55,292 nucleotides of DNA from Streptococcus mitis (GCF_000722695.1 NZ_JPFU01000014.1:1-55292); one strand, 5' to 3'; counted from the first letter of the stretch, positions 8,338 to 17,490 are shown. Notes: a model not told the origin generated them from the sequence alone. Program-made: numbers and translations.

Positions 8338-9810
8338 CTATTTGATACCAGACATTAGTTTTTCAATACGTGGAACGTAGAAGAATAAGATAATACTGAA
8401 TACAATCGTAATTCCTCCAACAATTCCATAGTAAGCGACTTCCGTTTCGCTTGTATAAAATTTTACAATTTGAGCATTGATAGCTTGGGCAGCAGCATTA
8501 CTCAAGAACCAGATAGACATCATTTGTGCTTGGAAGGATTTTGGTGCTAGCTTAGTAGTGACTGATAGACCAATAGGCGAAATCAACATTTCCCCCACAA
8601 TCACAATAGCCCAACTCATAATCAACCAGAAAGGACTGACTTTAACATCTGTCCCAAAGAGCATCCCTGGTAACATCATCCACAAGAAGGATAGACCTGC
8701 CGCAAATAAACCGTAAGCAAATTTCTTAGAAGAGGACGGTTGATTTTTACCCATTTTCCCCCACAACCACGCAAAAATCGGCACATAAATCATAATGAAA
8801 AGTGGATTGATACTTTGGAAAAAGCTAGATGGGAAATGAATCTGATTTCCAAATACATTAAAGTAAAGTCGAGTTTGATCATCTGCAAATAGAGCAAGAA
8901 CAACAGAACCCTGCTCCTCAATAGACCAGAAGAGTACTCCAGCGATAAATAGAGGAATGTAGGCAAATACTCGAGATCTCTCAGTGGCAGTTATTTTCTG
9001 ACTAGATAAAATTTTGAAGAAATAGTAGATTGGAATGATTACCGCAATCACTGTAAAGATATTAACAATCATGTCCACGTTAAATTGGTGAGTAAAGACC
9101 AAACCTAGAACCACCAGAATAACCATGACAAGTGCAATCAGCAAGCGTTTAATCAAGGTCTGCTGTTCCTTCTGTGAAAGTGGATCAGTGGGGTAAAGAC
9201 TTGATTCAGGCAGGTATTTCTTCCCATCCATCACATACTTCACCAGACCAAAGAACATCCCAATGGCAGCTAATGAGAAACCTAGATGGAAATTGACTTC
9301 CTGACCTAGATACCCCACTAGATAAGGGGCAACGAAGGCACCTAAGTTAATACCAAAGACAAAGATACTAAAACCTGCATCCCGTCTATCATCCTCTTTC
9401 TCATAAATTCCCCCAACCATATCTGAGATATTGGGTTTTAAAAATCCAGTTCCAAAGATAATCAAGGCAATAGAAAGATAGAGAGCCACTTGTCCAAAAG
9501 GTGTTGCCAAAGCAATATGCCCTAGCATAATCAGAATACCACCGTAAAAGACGGTCTTACGGCTTCCTAAAATACGGTCACTGACAAAACCACCGACAAC
9601 AGAGGATAAAAATACCAGCGAGCCATAAATCGCCATAACCGATGCAGCTGTGGTCTTATCCATCCCCAACCCACCATCTTGTACACTATAGTACATATAA
9701 TAAAGTAGGATAGCTCGCATCCCATAGTAAGAAAAGCGCTCCCACATCTCTGTAAAGAAGAGGGTGGACAAGCCAATAGGTTGTCCAAAAAATGTTTTCT
9801 GTTTTTCCAT
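8338..9810 (-). CDS. dtpT: di-/tripeptide proton symporter, POT (PTR2) family
   Basis: The product is 490 residues, the usual size of bacterial POT transporters. The N-terminus carries TEMWERFSYYGMRAIL, which contains the POT ExxER proton-coupling motif, and FGINLGAFVAPYLVGYLG fits the PTR2 signature region. About 12 to 14 membrane segments are visible. Proteins of this type import di- and tripeptides with protons across the cell membrane. The start is supported by AAGGAG eight bases upstream. The gene is flanked by its own terminator and by the second att-like repeat (10041-10090). Unlike its neighbours it looks intact and core-like, so it may be original downstream chromosome trapped between att sites or carried cargo. 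Confidence 0.9.
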   Translation of the reverse strand: MEKQKTFFGQPIGLSTLFFTEMWERFSYYGMRAILLYYMYYSVQDGGLGMDKTTAASVMAIYGSLVFLSSVVGGFVSDRILGSRKTVFYGGILIMLGHIALATPFGQVALYLSIALIIFGTGFLKPNISDMVGGIYEKEDDRRDAGFSIFVFGINLGAFVAPYLVGYLGQEVNFHLGFSLAAIGMFFGLVKYVMDGKKYLPESSLYPTDPLSQKEQQTLIKRLLIALVMVILVVLGLVFTHQFNVDMIVNIFTVIAVIIPIYYFFKILSSQKITATERSRVFAYIPLFIAGVLFWSIEEQGSVVLALFADDQTRLYFNVFGNQIHFPSSFFQSINPLFIMIYVPIFAWLWGKMGKNQPSSSKKFAYGLFAAGLSFLWMMLPGMLFGTDVKVSPFWLIMSWAIVIVGEMLISPIGLSVTTKLAPKSFQAQMMSIWFLSNAAAQAINAQIVKFYTSETEVAYYGIVGGITIVFSIILFFYVPRIEKLMSGIK

Positions 9811-9993
9811 ATATATTCTCCTTAAAAAATATAATAACTTATTTTACAGAATTTTCAAACAAATATCAAACAAATTCTGTTTCTTTTAGAAAATTTTTTG
9901 GAAAAATCTATTTAGATTAGTTTCCGCTTTATCTTCAATTAAAAAATATCAAATAAAGATCCAATTACCAATTTAGTATGAAAATATAAAAAA

Positions 9994-10013
9994 GAACACC
10001 CCGAAAGGTGCTC
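9994..10013 (-). terminator. terminator-like hairpin beside att repeat 2
   Basis: On the minus strand GAGCACC, a short TTTC loop and GGGGTGTTC form a stem followed by a T run. It occupies the place of the rpsI terminator relative to the rpsI-tail copy, so the att site seems to carry its own S9-gene terminator. The copy near 335 keeps only part of it. Confidence 0.6.
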
Positions 10014-10090
10014 TCTGTAAGTATCGTAATTCTTTCAAATTAACGTTTACTAAATTGTGATGCTTTACGAGCTTTCTTAAGACCTGGTTT
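10000..10090. repeat. att-like repeat 2 (rpsI tail copy) with flank
   Basis: The 50 bp core at 10041-10090 is identical to that of repeat 1 and encodes the same S9 tail on the minus strand. The upstream 41 bases also match repeat 1. It separates the dtpT module from the next module. Confidence 0.85.
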
Positions 10091-10355
10091 TTTCTACATC
10101 ATGATATTTATGGTAAATTATCACTAAAATCAAGTAATTTTAAGAGATAAATCCTCAATCTTTACATATATAACCCTTTTAAAAATCGAGAGGTTATCAA
10201 AGGGTTATCACTTTTTTAGTTTTCGGAACTTATGTAATTGAGAAATATGAATTACTGTATCATATAGATGATGTACAGTTTAGCAACAAATGTACAGTTT
10301 CTTCGTGCCAGTACAATTTCGTTTTCTATCCTGAAGATATTTAAATAGTTCTAGA
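10062..10355. repeat. conserved left-end sequence of an integrative element (copy A)
   Basis: This stretch matches 19247-19540 nearly base for base. It contains the tandem motif gaggttatcaaagggttatcac (10190-10211), the inverted element tagttttcggaacttatgta (from 10217), and two copies of the 9-mer gtacagttt near 10272 and 10291. It has no open frame. It looks like the end region of an integrative element, with integrase arm sites and regulator sites, and is shared by modules 2 and 4. Confidence 0.75.
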
Positions 10356-10458
10356 TATTATTTATAACAAATTGAAAACAATTAAACAAATTAAATATTA
10401 TTTCTAAATATTTGAAAATAATTACTATTTGTATTATACTATCTTTGAGGTATCTATT

Positions 10459-11667
10459 ATGAACTATATTAAAAGACCACATTATTTAGATTTTTTAAGA
10501 AGACATCGTGACCGACAAATCATCAAAGTTGTGAGTGGAGTTAGACGAGCTGGTAAATCTGTTCTCTTTCAACTATATAAAGAAGAGTTACTAGCAACTG
10601 GAGTCGACGAAGATCAAATCATATCCATCAATTTTGAAGATCTGAGTTATTATGACCTGCGACATTTTCAAACATTATATGCTTATATAAAAGAGCAGTT
10701 AGTTGGAGAGAGAACATACTATATCTTTTTAGATGAAATTCAACATGTTGAAAAATTTGAGCTAGTAGCAGATAGTCTATTCATCTTAGCAAATGTAGAC
10801 CTCTATTTGACTGGATCAAACGCCTACTTTATGAGTAGCCAATTAGCAACAAACTTGACTGGTCGGTATGTTGAGATAGAAGTTCTTCCATTGTCATTTG
10901 AAGAATACCTATCAGGTCAATCTCTCTCAGAAAATCTGAATACAACAGAAATTTTTAACAATTATCTCTTTAGTGCTTTCCCTTACTTATTGCAAACATC
11001 ATCTTACGCTGAAAAAATTGACTATCTCAGAGGAATATATAACTCAATACTGTTAAATGATATTGTCACTAGATTGGGAAATCCAAATCCTACGATTATT
11101 GAACGCATTGTTCGAACCCTTCTCAGTAGTACAGGTAGCTTAATATCAACAAATAAGATTCGCAATACCCTAGTTAGCCAAAATGTTTCAATATCCCACA
11201 ATACTTTGGAAAATTATTTGACAACTTTGACAGACAGTTTACTTTTTTATTCCGTTCCACGTTTTGATGTAAAAGGTCGAGCATTATTACAACGCTTAGA
11301 AAAATATTATCCCGTTGATTTAGGTTTACGACATCTCTTATTACCAGACCACAAAGAAGATATTGGCCATATCTTGGAAAATATTGTCTATTTGGAATTG
11401 AGACGTAAATATTCACAAGTATATGTTGGTAATTTAGATAAATATGAGGTTGATTTTGTTGTTGTAACTGATCTTGGTCACTACGCTTATTATCAAGTCA
11501 GTGAAACAACACTTGCTCCAGAAACATTAGAAAGAGAACTTAGACCACTAGAAGCCATTAAGGATCAATTCCCCAAATATCTATTAACAATGGATACGAT
11601 TCAGCCAACAGCCAATTACAATGGTATTGAGAAGAAAAATATCATAGATTGGTTGCTAGAAAAATAG
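10459..11667 (+). CDS. ATPase of the AAA/DUF4143 type
   Basis: The product is 402 residues when started at the ATG at 10459, which has a GAGG ribosome site. Residues 27-34 read GVRRAGKS (Walker A), YYIFLDEIQ is Walker B, and DLYLTGSNAYF fits sensor 1. The C-terminal half, with LEKYYPVDLGLRHLLL, ENIVYLELRRKY and YEVDFVV, fits DUF4143, whose ExxVxxELR...EvDFV pattern resembles nuclease-like folds. Family members are common in bacteria and mobile elements, but their roles are poorly known. It is the only gene of module 2 apart from a dead integrase. Confidence 0.8.
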   Translation: MNYIKRPHYLDFLRRHRDRQIIKVVSGVRRAGKSVLFQLYKEELLATGVDEDQIISINFEDLSYYDLRHFQTLYAYIKEQLVGERTYYIFLDEIQHVEKFELVADSLFILANVDLYLTGSNAYFMSSQLATNLTGRYVEIEVLPLSFEEYLSGQSLSENLNTTEIFNNYLFSAFPYLLQTSSYAEKIDYLRGIYNSILLNDIVTRLGNPNPTIIERIVRTLLSSTGSLISTNKIRNTLVSQNVSISHNTLENYLTTLTDSLLFYSVPRFDVKGRALLQRLEKYYPVDLGLRHLLLPDHKEDIGHILENIVYLELRRKYSQVYVGNLDKYEVDFVVVTDLGHYAYYQVSETTLAPETLERELRPLEAIKDQFPKYLLTMDTIQPTANYNGIEKKNIIDWLLEK

Positions 11668-12054
11668 ATAAATATAAATCATTCAGCTAACTAGATTTGT
11701 AACAGTCTGTTATCAATGATTCTCCCTAAGTCCTAGCAAGATATAAGGAATTGAGAACACTGACACTTGAAGGATAAAATGGAATCTATAACTTCTGAAA
11801 ACAATATTATTACTCAAGACGATGAACCTCTATAGAATTAATGAAGCTAGGAATTAAACGGAACTATAAAGAAAAAAGACTGAATAATCAGGCTTTAAAA
11901 TCCTAAACACGCATAATATCAGGTGTTGAAGAAACTTGATATTATGCGTTTTATTATGGAAATATTTCCTTCATTTTCTACTGAAATAGGGTTTGTGCTA
12001 GCCTATTTTCTCTATTTCTAATGACTTACTTCAGCTTCTTACCTCTTAGGAAAA
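11668..12054. other. intergenic stretch ending in integrase debris
   Basis: Only short frames are present. A strong hairpin at 11909-11949 stands out. The last bases run into the integrase remnant. Confidence 0.4.
11909..11949 (+). terminator. strong intrinsic terminator
   Basis: ACGCATAATATCA and TGATATTATGCGT form a perfect 13 bp stem with a 15-base loop, followed by TTTATTAT. It is about 240 bases past the ATPase stop. Confidence 0.8.
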
Positions 12055-12403
12055 ACATCAAAAGGCTGAACTATCAAAGTTTGGAATTATCCAATCCGAT
12101 GAACAATATGTCTTTACTTATATCGATATGAAGGGTAATGTTAATAGCCCTCTACACTCTGACTATCTTAATAATAAAATGAAATCTGTCAAACGTCGTC
12201 ATCCAGAACTTAAACATGCTACACCTCATAAATTACGACATACAGGAGCGACACTTGCTAAAAAGGCATGAATGAGCTTAGAAGCCATTTCTGAAGCATT
12301 AACTCATAGCGATACAATTACAACTAAAACTTATGTTAATGCTTCAAACATAGTTCCATTATCTGCTGGACAAGTTGCCTACCAACATCTTAAAAACAAG
12401 TAG
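12055..12403 (+). pseudogene. tyrosine integrase remnant, module 2
   Basis: The remnant encodes only the C-terminal catalytic part. It reads FGIIQSDEQYVFTYIDMKGN, then HKLRHTGATLA, an in-frame TGA, then ISEALTHSDT and TKTYVNAS. HxLR, the later His and the Tyr nucleophile region are visible. The N-terminal two thirds are gone. It shares its sequence type with the remnant at 18780-19137 but not with the intact integrase at 24592-25746. It lies just upstream of att repeat 3, the expected place for the integrase of that element. Confidence 0.85.
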
Positions 12404-12499
12404 GGTAATTTTAGGGCAAATTTTTTTAGAAAGTATAGAAAAAAGCACCCATAAGGTAAACTTTTGAGTGCTTTGAAACGTTGATATAGTCGTATTGAT

Positions 12500-12548
12500 T
12501 AACGTTTACTAAATTGTGATGCTTTACGAGCTTTCTTAAGACCTGGTT
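12500..12548. repeat. att-like repeat 3 (rpsI tail copy)
   Basis: This is a 49 bp copy of the S9 C-terminal coding end, the same as repeats 1 and 2 in its first 49 bases. The bases before it (agtgctttgaaacgttgata) match those before the real rpsI end at 25846, which makes this copy a hybrid of the two flanks. Confidence 0.85.
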
Positions 12549-12651
12549 GGAAAAACTATGATTTGAATAACCTTCAGTATATGCTTAATATCAATGTTTC
12601 CCCACGTTTTCAGAAAGAAATATTTCATCTAATTTGAGTAACTTTCAATTG

Positions 12652-12718
12652 AGTGGTGTGAATTTTACCCTAAAAATACACGAATTGAGCTAGATTTTAC
12701 CAAAAAGTTCACACCACT
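12652..12718. repeat. long-arm inverted repeat at the module 3 left end
   Basis: AGTGGTGTGAA at 12652-12662 is the exact complement of TTCACACCACT at 12708-12718, with 45 bases between. Part of the motif (ggtgtgaatttt) recurs just after the dead integrase at 19140. It may be an integrase or excision-protein binding region. No gene is seen between 12549 and 12912. Confidence 0.5.
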
Positions 12719-12789
12719 ATTTAGATGATTTTTTATTTTGCCTGTTTTTACCTATGGTCTTACCCACGATAAAAATTATAGAGCCAAAA

Positions 12790-12824
12790 AACCCTAGTCA
12801 CACATTTGAACTAGGTTTTTACGT
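12790..12824 (-). terminator. bidirectional intrinsic terminator
   Basis: AAACCCTAGT pairs with ACTAGGTTT around an 11-base loop, with A and T runs on both sides. It ends the HxlR transcript about 90 bases after the stop. Confidence 0.7.
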
Positions 12825-12912
12825 TGCTTTGATTAACAAGATTACCAAATCTTTCAGAATTACATTTTCTATTTTATAGAAAAATATTAATAATAAATTA
12901 TGTAAATTCAAT

Positions 12913-13242
12913 CTAATTTCTATAAGTTTGCTCCCATTTTTTCATTTCTTCAACGATACTTCTTAGAGCAATACCTTTTTTTGTCATTTTATATTCAACC
13001 TGTGGAGGCGATGTCGGTAAAACTTTTCTTGATAAAATACCTTCTTGCTCGAAATCATGTAACCGTTGAGCTAATATTCTAGGATTAATACCTTCTACAC
13101 TACGCAAAAGACTACCATAATGTATATTACCATTAATAATTTCAGATAAAATCTCAAGAGTAAATTTACCCTTTAGTAAATTCAAGACCCTTCTTGCTGG
13201 ACAAATTGATTTTTTCAAAGGTTGCATCTTGCAAGTCTCCAT
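12913..13242 (-). CDS. HxlR-family transcriptional regulator
   Basis: The product is 109 residues, a typical length for the family. CPARRVLNLLKGKFTLEILSE is the HxlR start with a Cys near residue 14. INPRILAQRLHDFEQEGIL is the recognition helix and wing, and TKKGIALRSIVEEMKKW the C-terminal helix. HxlR proteins are winged-helix regulators that often respond to aldehydes or oxidants. AGGAGG lies six bases before the ATG. It is divergent from the AvrD-like cluster, with about 100 bases between the two starts, so it probably controls that cluster. Confidence 0.88.
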   Translation of the reverse strand: METCKMQPLKKSICPARRVLNLLKGKFTLEILSEIINGNIHYGSLLRSVEGINPRILAQRLHDFEQEGILSRKVLPTSPPQVEYKMTKKGIALRSIVEEMKKWEQTYRN

Positions 13243-13344
13243 TCATTTCCTCCTTTTTTGATAGTTACTATACTTTTTTTCCCTTCTTGTTTCATAAATA
13301 ATTACATGATAAATTAATTATATCACTTGAAAGGGGAAATTACT

Positions 13345-14278
13345 ATGGATATTATAACTAAGTTTGACCGTATTGACGATATTCTCGGTTGCGCTGATGG
13401 ATGATACTTTGATACTGGATATACTCAAGTAAAATATTTTCAGAAAGTTAAATATATTGCTTTTGAAGGAATTGAGTCAGTATTTGAAATCAACTATCCG
13501 AAGAGTTGGTCAACTAAGAAAAATATTGAGTCAATAAAACCACATTTTAGCTCTTTAGATTCTATTGTACTTGCTGTGAAACTAGTCAGCGATTTTCTTA
13601 GAGAAGAATTAGTCATAGAAGAGGACACAATCAATAATGCTCTAATTTCTAGTTTCTCGGTAAAAGCAGGAAAATCTCTTGTAGAAGATTTGAAAAATGT
13701 TACAGCAAAATTGAGCTTATCATCTGATGATAAGCTATCCTTCAAGGGAAGGATAGCTTCGTTTTCGGTTGAATTAGTTTTCGGTTGAATTAGTTGTCGA
13801 TTTATTTGATGACTCAAAACAACTTAAAATAAATTCTGGAGAAGATTACTATTTTTCAAACTTTAAAACAGTTGATACCAAACTAACTGATATTTCGGTG
13901 AAAACAGAATTAAATTCTATTTCAGCTACTACTTCTTTTTCCTATTCAGATAAATTTAGTGGTATTGAATCAGCACATCTCTTGAAAAAGAGATTACCAT
14001 CTATCTTAGACCATATAATTGTAACAGCTGAACTTACGGAAGTGTTACATTCATATTTGGACAGAACCCCTAGAGAATTTTCGAAAACATTGATAATGCG
14101 TAAAATTAAAATCCTACGCAACCTTTCAAACGATTCACAGTTAAGTGAAGGCAACATTAAAGTTCAAGTTCTAAAAACTAAAATAGTACCTTTAAAAGGA
14201 AAGAATGTTCGAGTTAGTGATATGATTTCAAAACTTGGAGAGTCAACATTGATATATTCCGTGGCTCAAGAGCTATAA
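13345..14278 (+). pseudogene. AvrD-like protein gene, disrupted by a stop and a tandem duplication
   Basis: The ATG at 13345 follows AAAGGGG. The frame reads RIDDILGCADG, a TGA (13402-13404) and then YFDTGYTQVKYF. Later come INYPKSWSTKKN and KPHFSSLDSIVLAVKL. A 16 bp unit repeated at 13761-13776 and 13777-13792 shifts the frame; without one copy the reading continues VELVVDLFDD to the TAA at 14278, for about 306 residues. The pattern IDDxLG...YFxxGY, YPxxWSxK and KPHxSxxD matches what I recall of AvrD, which directs syringolide elicitor synthesis in Pseudomonas syringae. The family call is by eye. The gene leads a co-oriented cluster with a kinase, a flavin reductase and an exporter. Confidence 0.6.
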
Positions 14279-14300
14279 GATAAATAGAAAGAGGACTAAT

Positions 14301-14981
14301 ATGAAAATAGCAATTTCAGGAACTTATTCGACAGGAAAAACGACAACAACTTTAGCACTAGCTTTTTATACTGGTTTACCACGTACACACGCAAAAACTA
14401 TGAGAGAGATTCTTCCCATAGCTTTACCCGGAAAAAGATTAGAAGACGCCACTGGTCCTGAGCTGGTTCAATTAGGAATTCGTCGTCTAATGGAGCGAGC
14501 AGTTAGGGAGTCTCATCTTGACTCTTTTGTTTCTGATGGCTCCTCTTTACATGAATGGGTATACGGTATGGTGAGAACCGAATTAGGAATGAATCCCAAC
14601 CAAGAGACAGATAAAGGAAATATTATTTTAACTGATGACCTCAAATATCTTAGAGAAGTTATGAAAAATTTTGGGTCTGTTGCAAAAGACTATGCTAAAG
14701 AAACTTATGAATCATTTGTACATTTGCCTATTGAATTTCCTTTAGCTCCAGATGGCCATCGTCCTGTGTCAGAATTATTTAGAAAACGCTCAAACGATTT
14801 GCTATTAATAACACTGGATGAATTAAAAATTCCTTACCATATCGTGGGCGGTACTATCGAGGAAAGACTCCAGAAGATTTCAGAAATTTATCAACTAAAA
14901 CCTGTAATAAGTATTGAACAAGCAGTTTCTTTAGCAAAAAAGGAAGCGCAAAACTATAATATCGTTCAGGAGGGTAAATAA
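14301..14981 (+). CDS. P-loop NTPase, NadR-kinase-like (AAA_28 type)
   Basis: The product is 226 residues. Residues 7-14 read GTYSTGKT (Walker A), and the layout ISGTYSTGKTT with THAKTMREILP soon after resembles the ribosylnicotinamide-kinase domain of NadR and the AAA_28 group. Such proteins phosphorylate small molecules with ATP. The substrate here is unknown; phosphorylating a sugar or butenolide-type intermediate is only a guess from context. AGAGGA precedes the ATG. The gene ends one base before the next start and belongs to the AvrD-like cluster. Confidence 0.7.
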   Translation: MKIAISGTYSTGKTTTTLALAFYTGLPRTHAKTMREILPIALPGKRLEDATGPELVQLGIRRLMERAVRESHLDSFVSDGSSLHEWVYGMVRTELGMNPNQETDKGNIILTDDLKYLREVMKNFGSVAKDYAKETYESFVHLPIEFPLAPDGHRPVSELFRKRSNDLLLITLDELKIPYHIVGGTIEERLQKISEIYQLKPVISIEQAVSLAKKEAQNYNIVQEGK

Positions 14982-14982
14982 T

Positions 14983-16080
14983 ATGGATAAAGATTTGAGA
15001 AATATCCTCTTTTCCAAGTTTGAGACATCCCAACTATCTTTAAGAAATCGGATTGTAATGAATCCAGTTCCAACAGGATTTGTAGAAAGTGGTGTTCCCA
15101 AACCAGAAATTGCCGAGTTCTATAAGCGAAGAGCAAAAAATGTAGGGCTATTTATTATAGGCGCTATAAATATTGAGCATGAAACTGCTACTAACAATGA
15201 AAATATACCAAATATTTCAACCAGTCGTGATATTGAGGTATGGAAACAAGTAACCAAGGCAATTCACCAAGAAAAAAGTAAGGCTATTGCTGAGCTTTGG
15301 CATAGTGGGAGTTCAAGAGCATTTTCAAAAACTGATTTATCTCTTAAGGTCTCTACTCCATCTGGATACATTGGAAAAAAGAAAGTGGGGTCACCTTTAT
15401 CAGTTGAAGAAATTAACCTTATTGTCCAAAAATTTGCTGAAGCCGCCAGAAAAGCTCAAATATCTGGTTTTGATGGAGTTGATATTCATGCTGCACACGG
15501 TAGTTTAATTCATGATTTTTTAACAGCAGAGACCAACCAGAGAACTGATGAGTTTGGTTTTAAAAATAGAACTTACTTTGCAGAAAGAGTTATTAAGGAA
15601 TGTAGAAAAGTTGTTGGGGACAATTTTCCGATTTTCATTCGCCTATCAAATTTTAAAAGTTATGATCCTACTGCAAAATTAGCAAAAACTTTAGAGGAAT
15701 TAAAACAAATCATAATACCAATTTCAAATGCAGGTGTTGATATCTTTGACTGCTCTGAAATAAACTATACAGATTCTGCTGTCACTGGAAAATCAGGCAA
15801 TTTATCATACTGGGTGAAAAAAATTGCAAATAAGCCTACAATAACAACTGGAGGCATAGGTTCACCTGAAATTCTATACAAAGATATTCCAACACTTATT
15901 ACAGAAATAACATCACAACCTAAAATGTCATATCTTCATTTACAAAGGAAAAAGGCACAAATTTTTTACTCGAATAATTTAGTTTCTGATTTTAAAGAAG
16001 GAGGGTTTGATTTACTTGCTTTTGGTCGTCCTCTATTGATAAATGAAAATTGGTTTGATGAAATAACGGAGGAAGATTGA
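14983..16080 (+). CDS. NADH:flavin oxidoreductase, Old Yellow Enzyme family
   Basis: The product is 365 residues, the usual size for single-domain members. The barrel signature is clear: FDGVDIHAAHGSLIHDFL with HAAH at 169-172, the FMN-side His/Asn-type pair of the family, then NQRTDEFG and NRTYFAERV. These FMN enzymes reduce activated C=C bonds of unsaturated carbonyl compounds with NAD(P)H. GGAGG stands just before the start, and its stop overlaps the next gene's start (TGATG). In this cluster it may reduce an unsaturated lactone or ketone intermediate, but that role is inferred. Confidence 0.85.
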   Translation: MDKDLRNILFSKFETSQLSLRNRIVMNPVPTGFVESGVPKPEIAEFYKRRAKNVGLFIIGAINIEHETATNNENIPNISTSRDIEVWKQVTKAIHQEKSKAIAELWHSGSSRAFSKTDLSLKVSTPSGYIGKKKVGSPLSVEEINLIVQKFAEAARKAQISGFDGVDIHAAHGSLIHDFLTAETNQRTDEFGFKNRTYFAERVIKECRKVVGDNFPIFIRLSNFKSYDPTAKLAKTLEELKQIIIPISNAGVDIFDCSEINYTDSAVTGKSGNLSYWVKKIANKPTITTGGIGSPEILYKDIPTLITEITSQPKMSYLHLQRKKAQIFYSNNLVSDFKEGGFDLLAFGRPLLINENWFDEITEED

Positions 16081-17450
16081 TGAAAAAAACAAATACAAAA
16101 GCGCCAGCTTATCTACTTTTTATTCTTTCACTAGGATACATTATGGCGGTCCTAGATACAACCGGAGTGGTTCTTGCTGTTCCCCATATTGAAACAGCTA
16201 TGAGCGTCTCATTAGAGCAATCCATTTGGATTATTAACGCCTATACACTAGCTTTAGGGTCTTTACTCCTACTTTCAGGAAATCTAACAACAAAATATGG
16301 TGCTAAACGAATTTTATTAATTGGAATGACAATTTTTACACTATCCTCGTTTGGGTGCTCTTTTTCACCAAATATTGAAACATTAATTATACTTAGATTC
16401 ATTCAAGGTTTCGGTGCTTCTTTGTTTATGCCAAGTTCATTAGCACTTTTATTCATTTCATACCCCGATTCTACTAAAAGAGCACGTATGTTAGGAATCT
16501 GGACAGCAATTATTTCTGTTGCAACCGGTACTGGTTCTTTTATTGGTGGACTAATAATTAACTACTTCGGATGGAGGGGTATTTTCTTGGTCAATATTCC
16601 ATTTGGAATTTTGACAGTAATTTCAATATTACTTCTCGTGAAAAATAATATTGCCAATCTAAAGACCAGAATTGACATCTTTAGTAATATATTTCTGGTT
16701 ACAACTATCGGAAGTCTAGTTATTTACCTTGTTGAAGGGAATCAATATGGTTATAGTAACTCAAATCTTTTATTGTTTCTTCTCCTATTTATATTATTTG
16801 CTATTGGTTTAGTAGTCCACGATAAAAAAAGTAAAGCACCTATTGTTCCCCACCAACTATTAAAAAATGCTAAGTTTATTGTCTCTAATCTATTAGGTTT
16901 AGTAGTTAACATTTCACTATATGGCATTGTTTTGGTGCTAGGACTCTATTTTCAAACTTATTTAAACCTTTCCTCAATGGTTTCTGGACTCCTCATTCTA
17001 CCAGGAATGATTGTCTTAATTATTGGTAATTTATTTTACGCACATGCTGTAAAACGATTTTCCGTGGGAAGCCTCGCTACTGTCTCAATTATTTTTGCCA
17101 TTGTAGGAGCAGCAGGAATTTTTGGAATTGGAGTTCTTTTTCATGAAATTCAACTATACATCCTAATTCCTTTATTTTCTTTAATGAGTCTAGGTATCGG
17201 AGTGTTAACTCCAGCAACTACAACCATTCTTATGGAAGCTGCTGGTCAAGAATTATCTGGAATTGCTGGTGCAACTCTAAACGCTAACAAACAGATTGGT
17301 GGACTTTTTGGTACAACAATTATGGGGATTGTAACTACTAATTTATCCCATGATTGGAATATAGTCATCGTTATCGCATTTTTGGTTAACGTGATAATGT
17401 ATATTGCTACTTGGTTAATTGCTAGTCGTTACCTTTATGGAAAAGAATAA
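16080..17450 (+). CDS. MFS exporter, DHA2 (EmrB/QacA) type
   Basis: The start is the ATG at 16080 behind GGAGGAAGA; the codon before it is TTG. The product is 456 residues with about 14 membrane segments. The N-terminus has LDTTGVVLAVPHI, matching DHA2 motif D1 (LDxTVVNVALP). SGNLTTKYGAKRI is the loop 2-3 motif, and GSFIGGLIINYFGWRGIF fits motif C. This group exports drugs and amphiphilic compounds using the proton gradient. As last gene of the AvrD-like cluster, it may export the product or give self-protection. Confidence 0.88.
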   Translation: MKKTNTKAPAYLLFILSLGYIMAVLDTTGVVLAVPHIETAMSVSLEQSIWIINAYTLALGSLLLLSGNLTTKYGAKRILLIGMTIFTLSSFGCSFSPNIETLIILRFIQGFGASLFMPSSLALLFISYPDSTKRARMLGIWTAIISVATGTGSFIGGLIINYFGWRGIFLVNIPFGILTVISILLLVKNNIANLKTRIDIFSNIFLVTTIGSLVIYLVEGNQYGYSNSNLLLFLLLFILFAIGLVVHDKKSKAPIVPHQLLKNAKFIVSNLLGLVVNISLYGIVLVLGLYFQTYLNLSSMVSGLLILPGMIVLIIGNLFYAHAVKRFSVGSLATVSIIFAIVGAAGIFGIGVLFHEIQLYILIPLFSLMSLGIGVLTPATTTILMEAAGQELSGIAGATLNANKQIGGLFGTTIMGIVTTNLSHDWNIVIVIAFLVNVIMYIATWLIASRYLYGKE

Positions 17451-17460
17451 AACTAAACAG

Positions 17461-17490
17461 AACGCAATCAATTTAAAAGTTGATTGCGTT
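17461..17490 (+). terminator. intrinsic terminator of the AvrD-like cluster
   Basis: AACGCAATCAA and TTGATTGCGTT form a perfect 11 bp stem with an 8-base loop followed by TTATATTATTT, 11 bases after the MFS stop. Confidence 0.85.

Noticed and set aside
13494..13817. A 107-codon minus-strand frame inside the AvrD-like gene
   Set aside because: The plus-strand frame shows family-like motifs, a ribosome site and operon context; the minus-strand frame has none of these.
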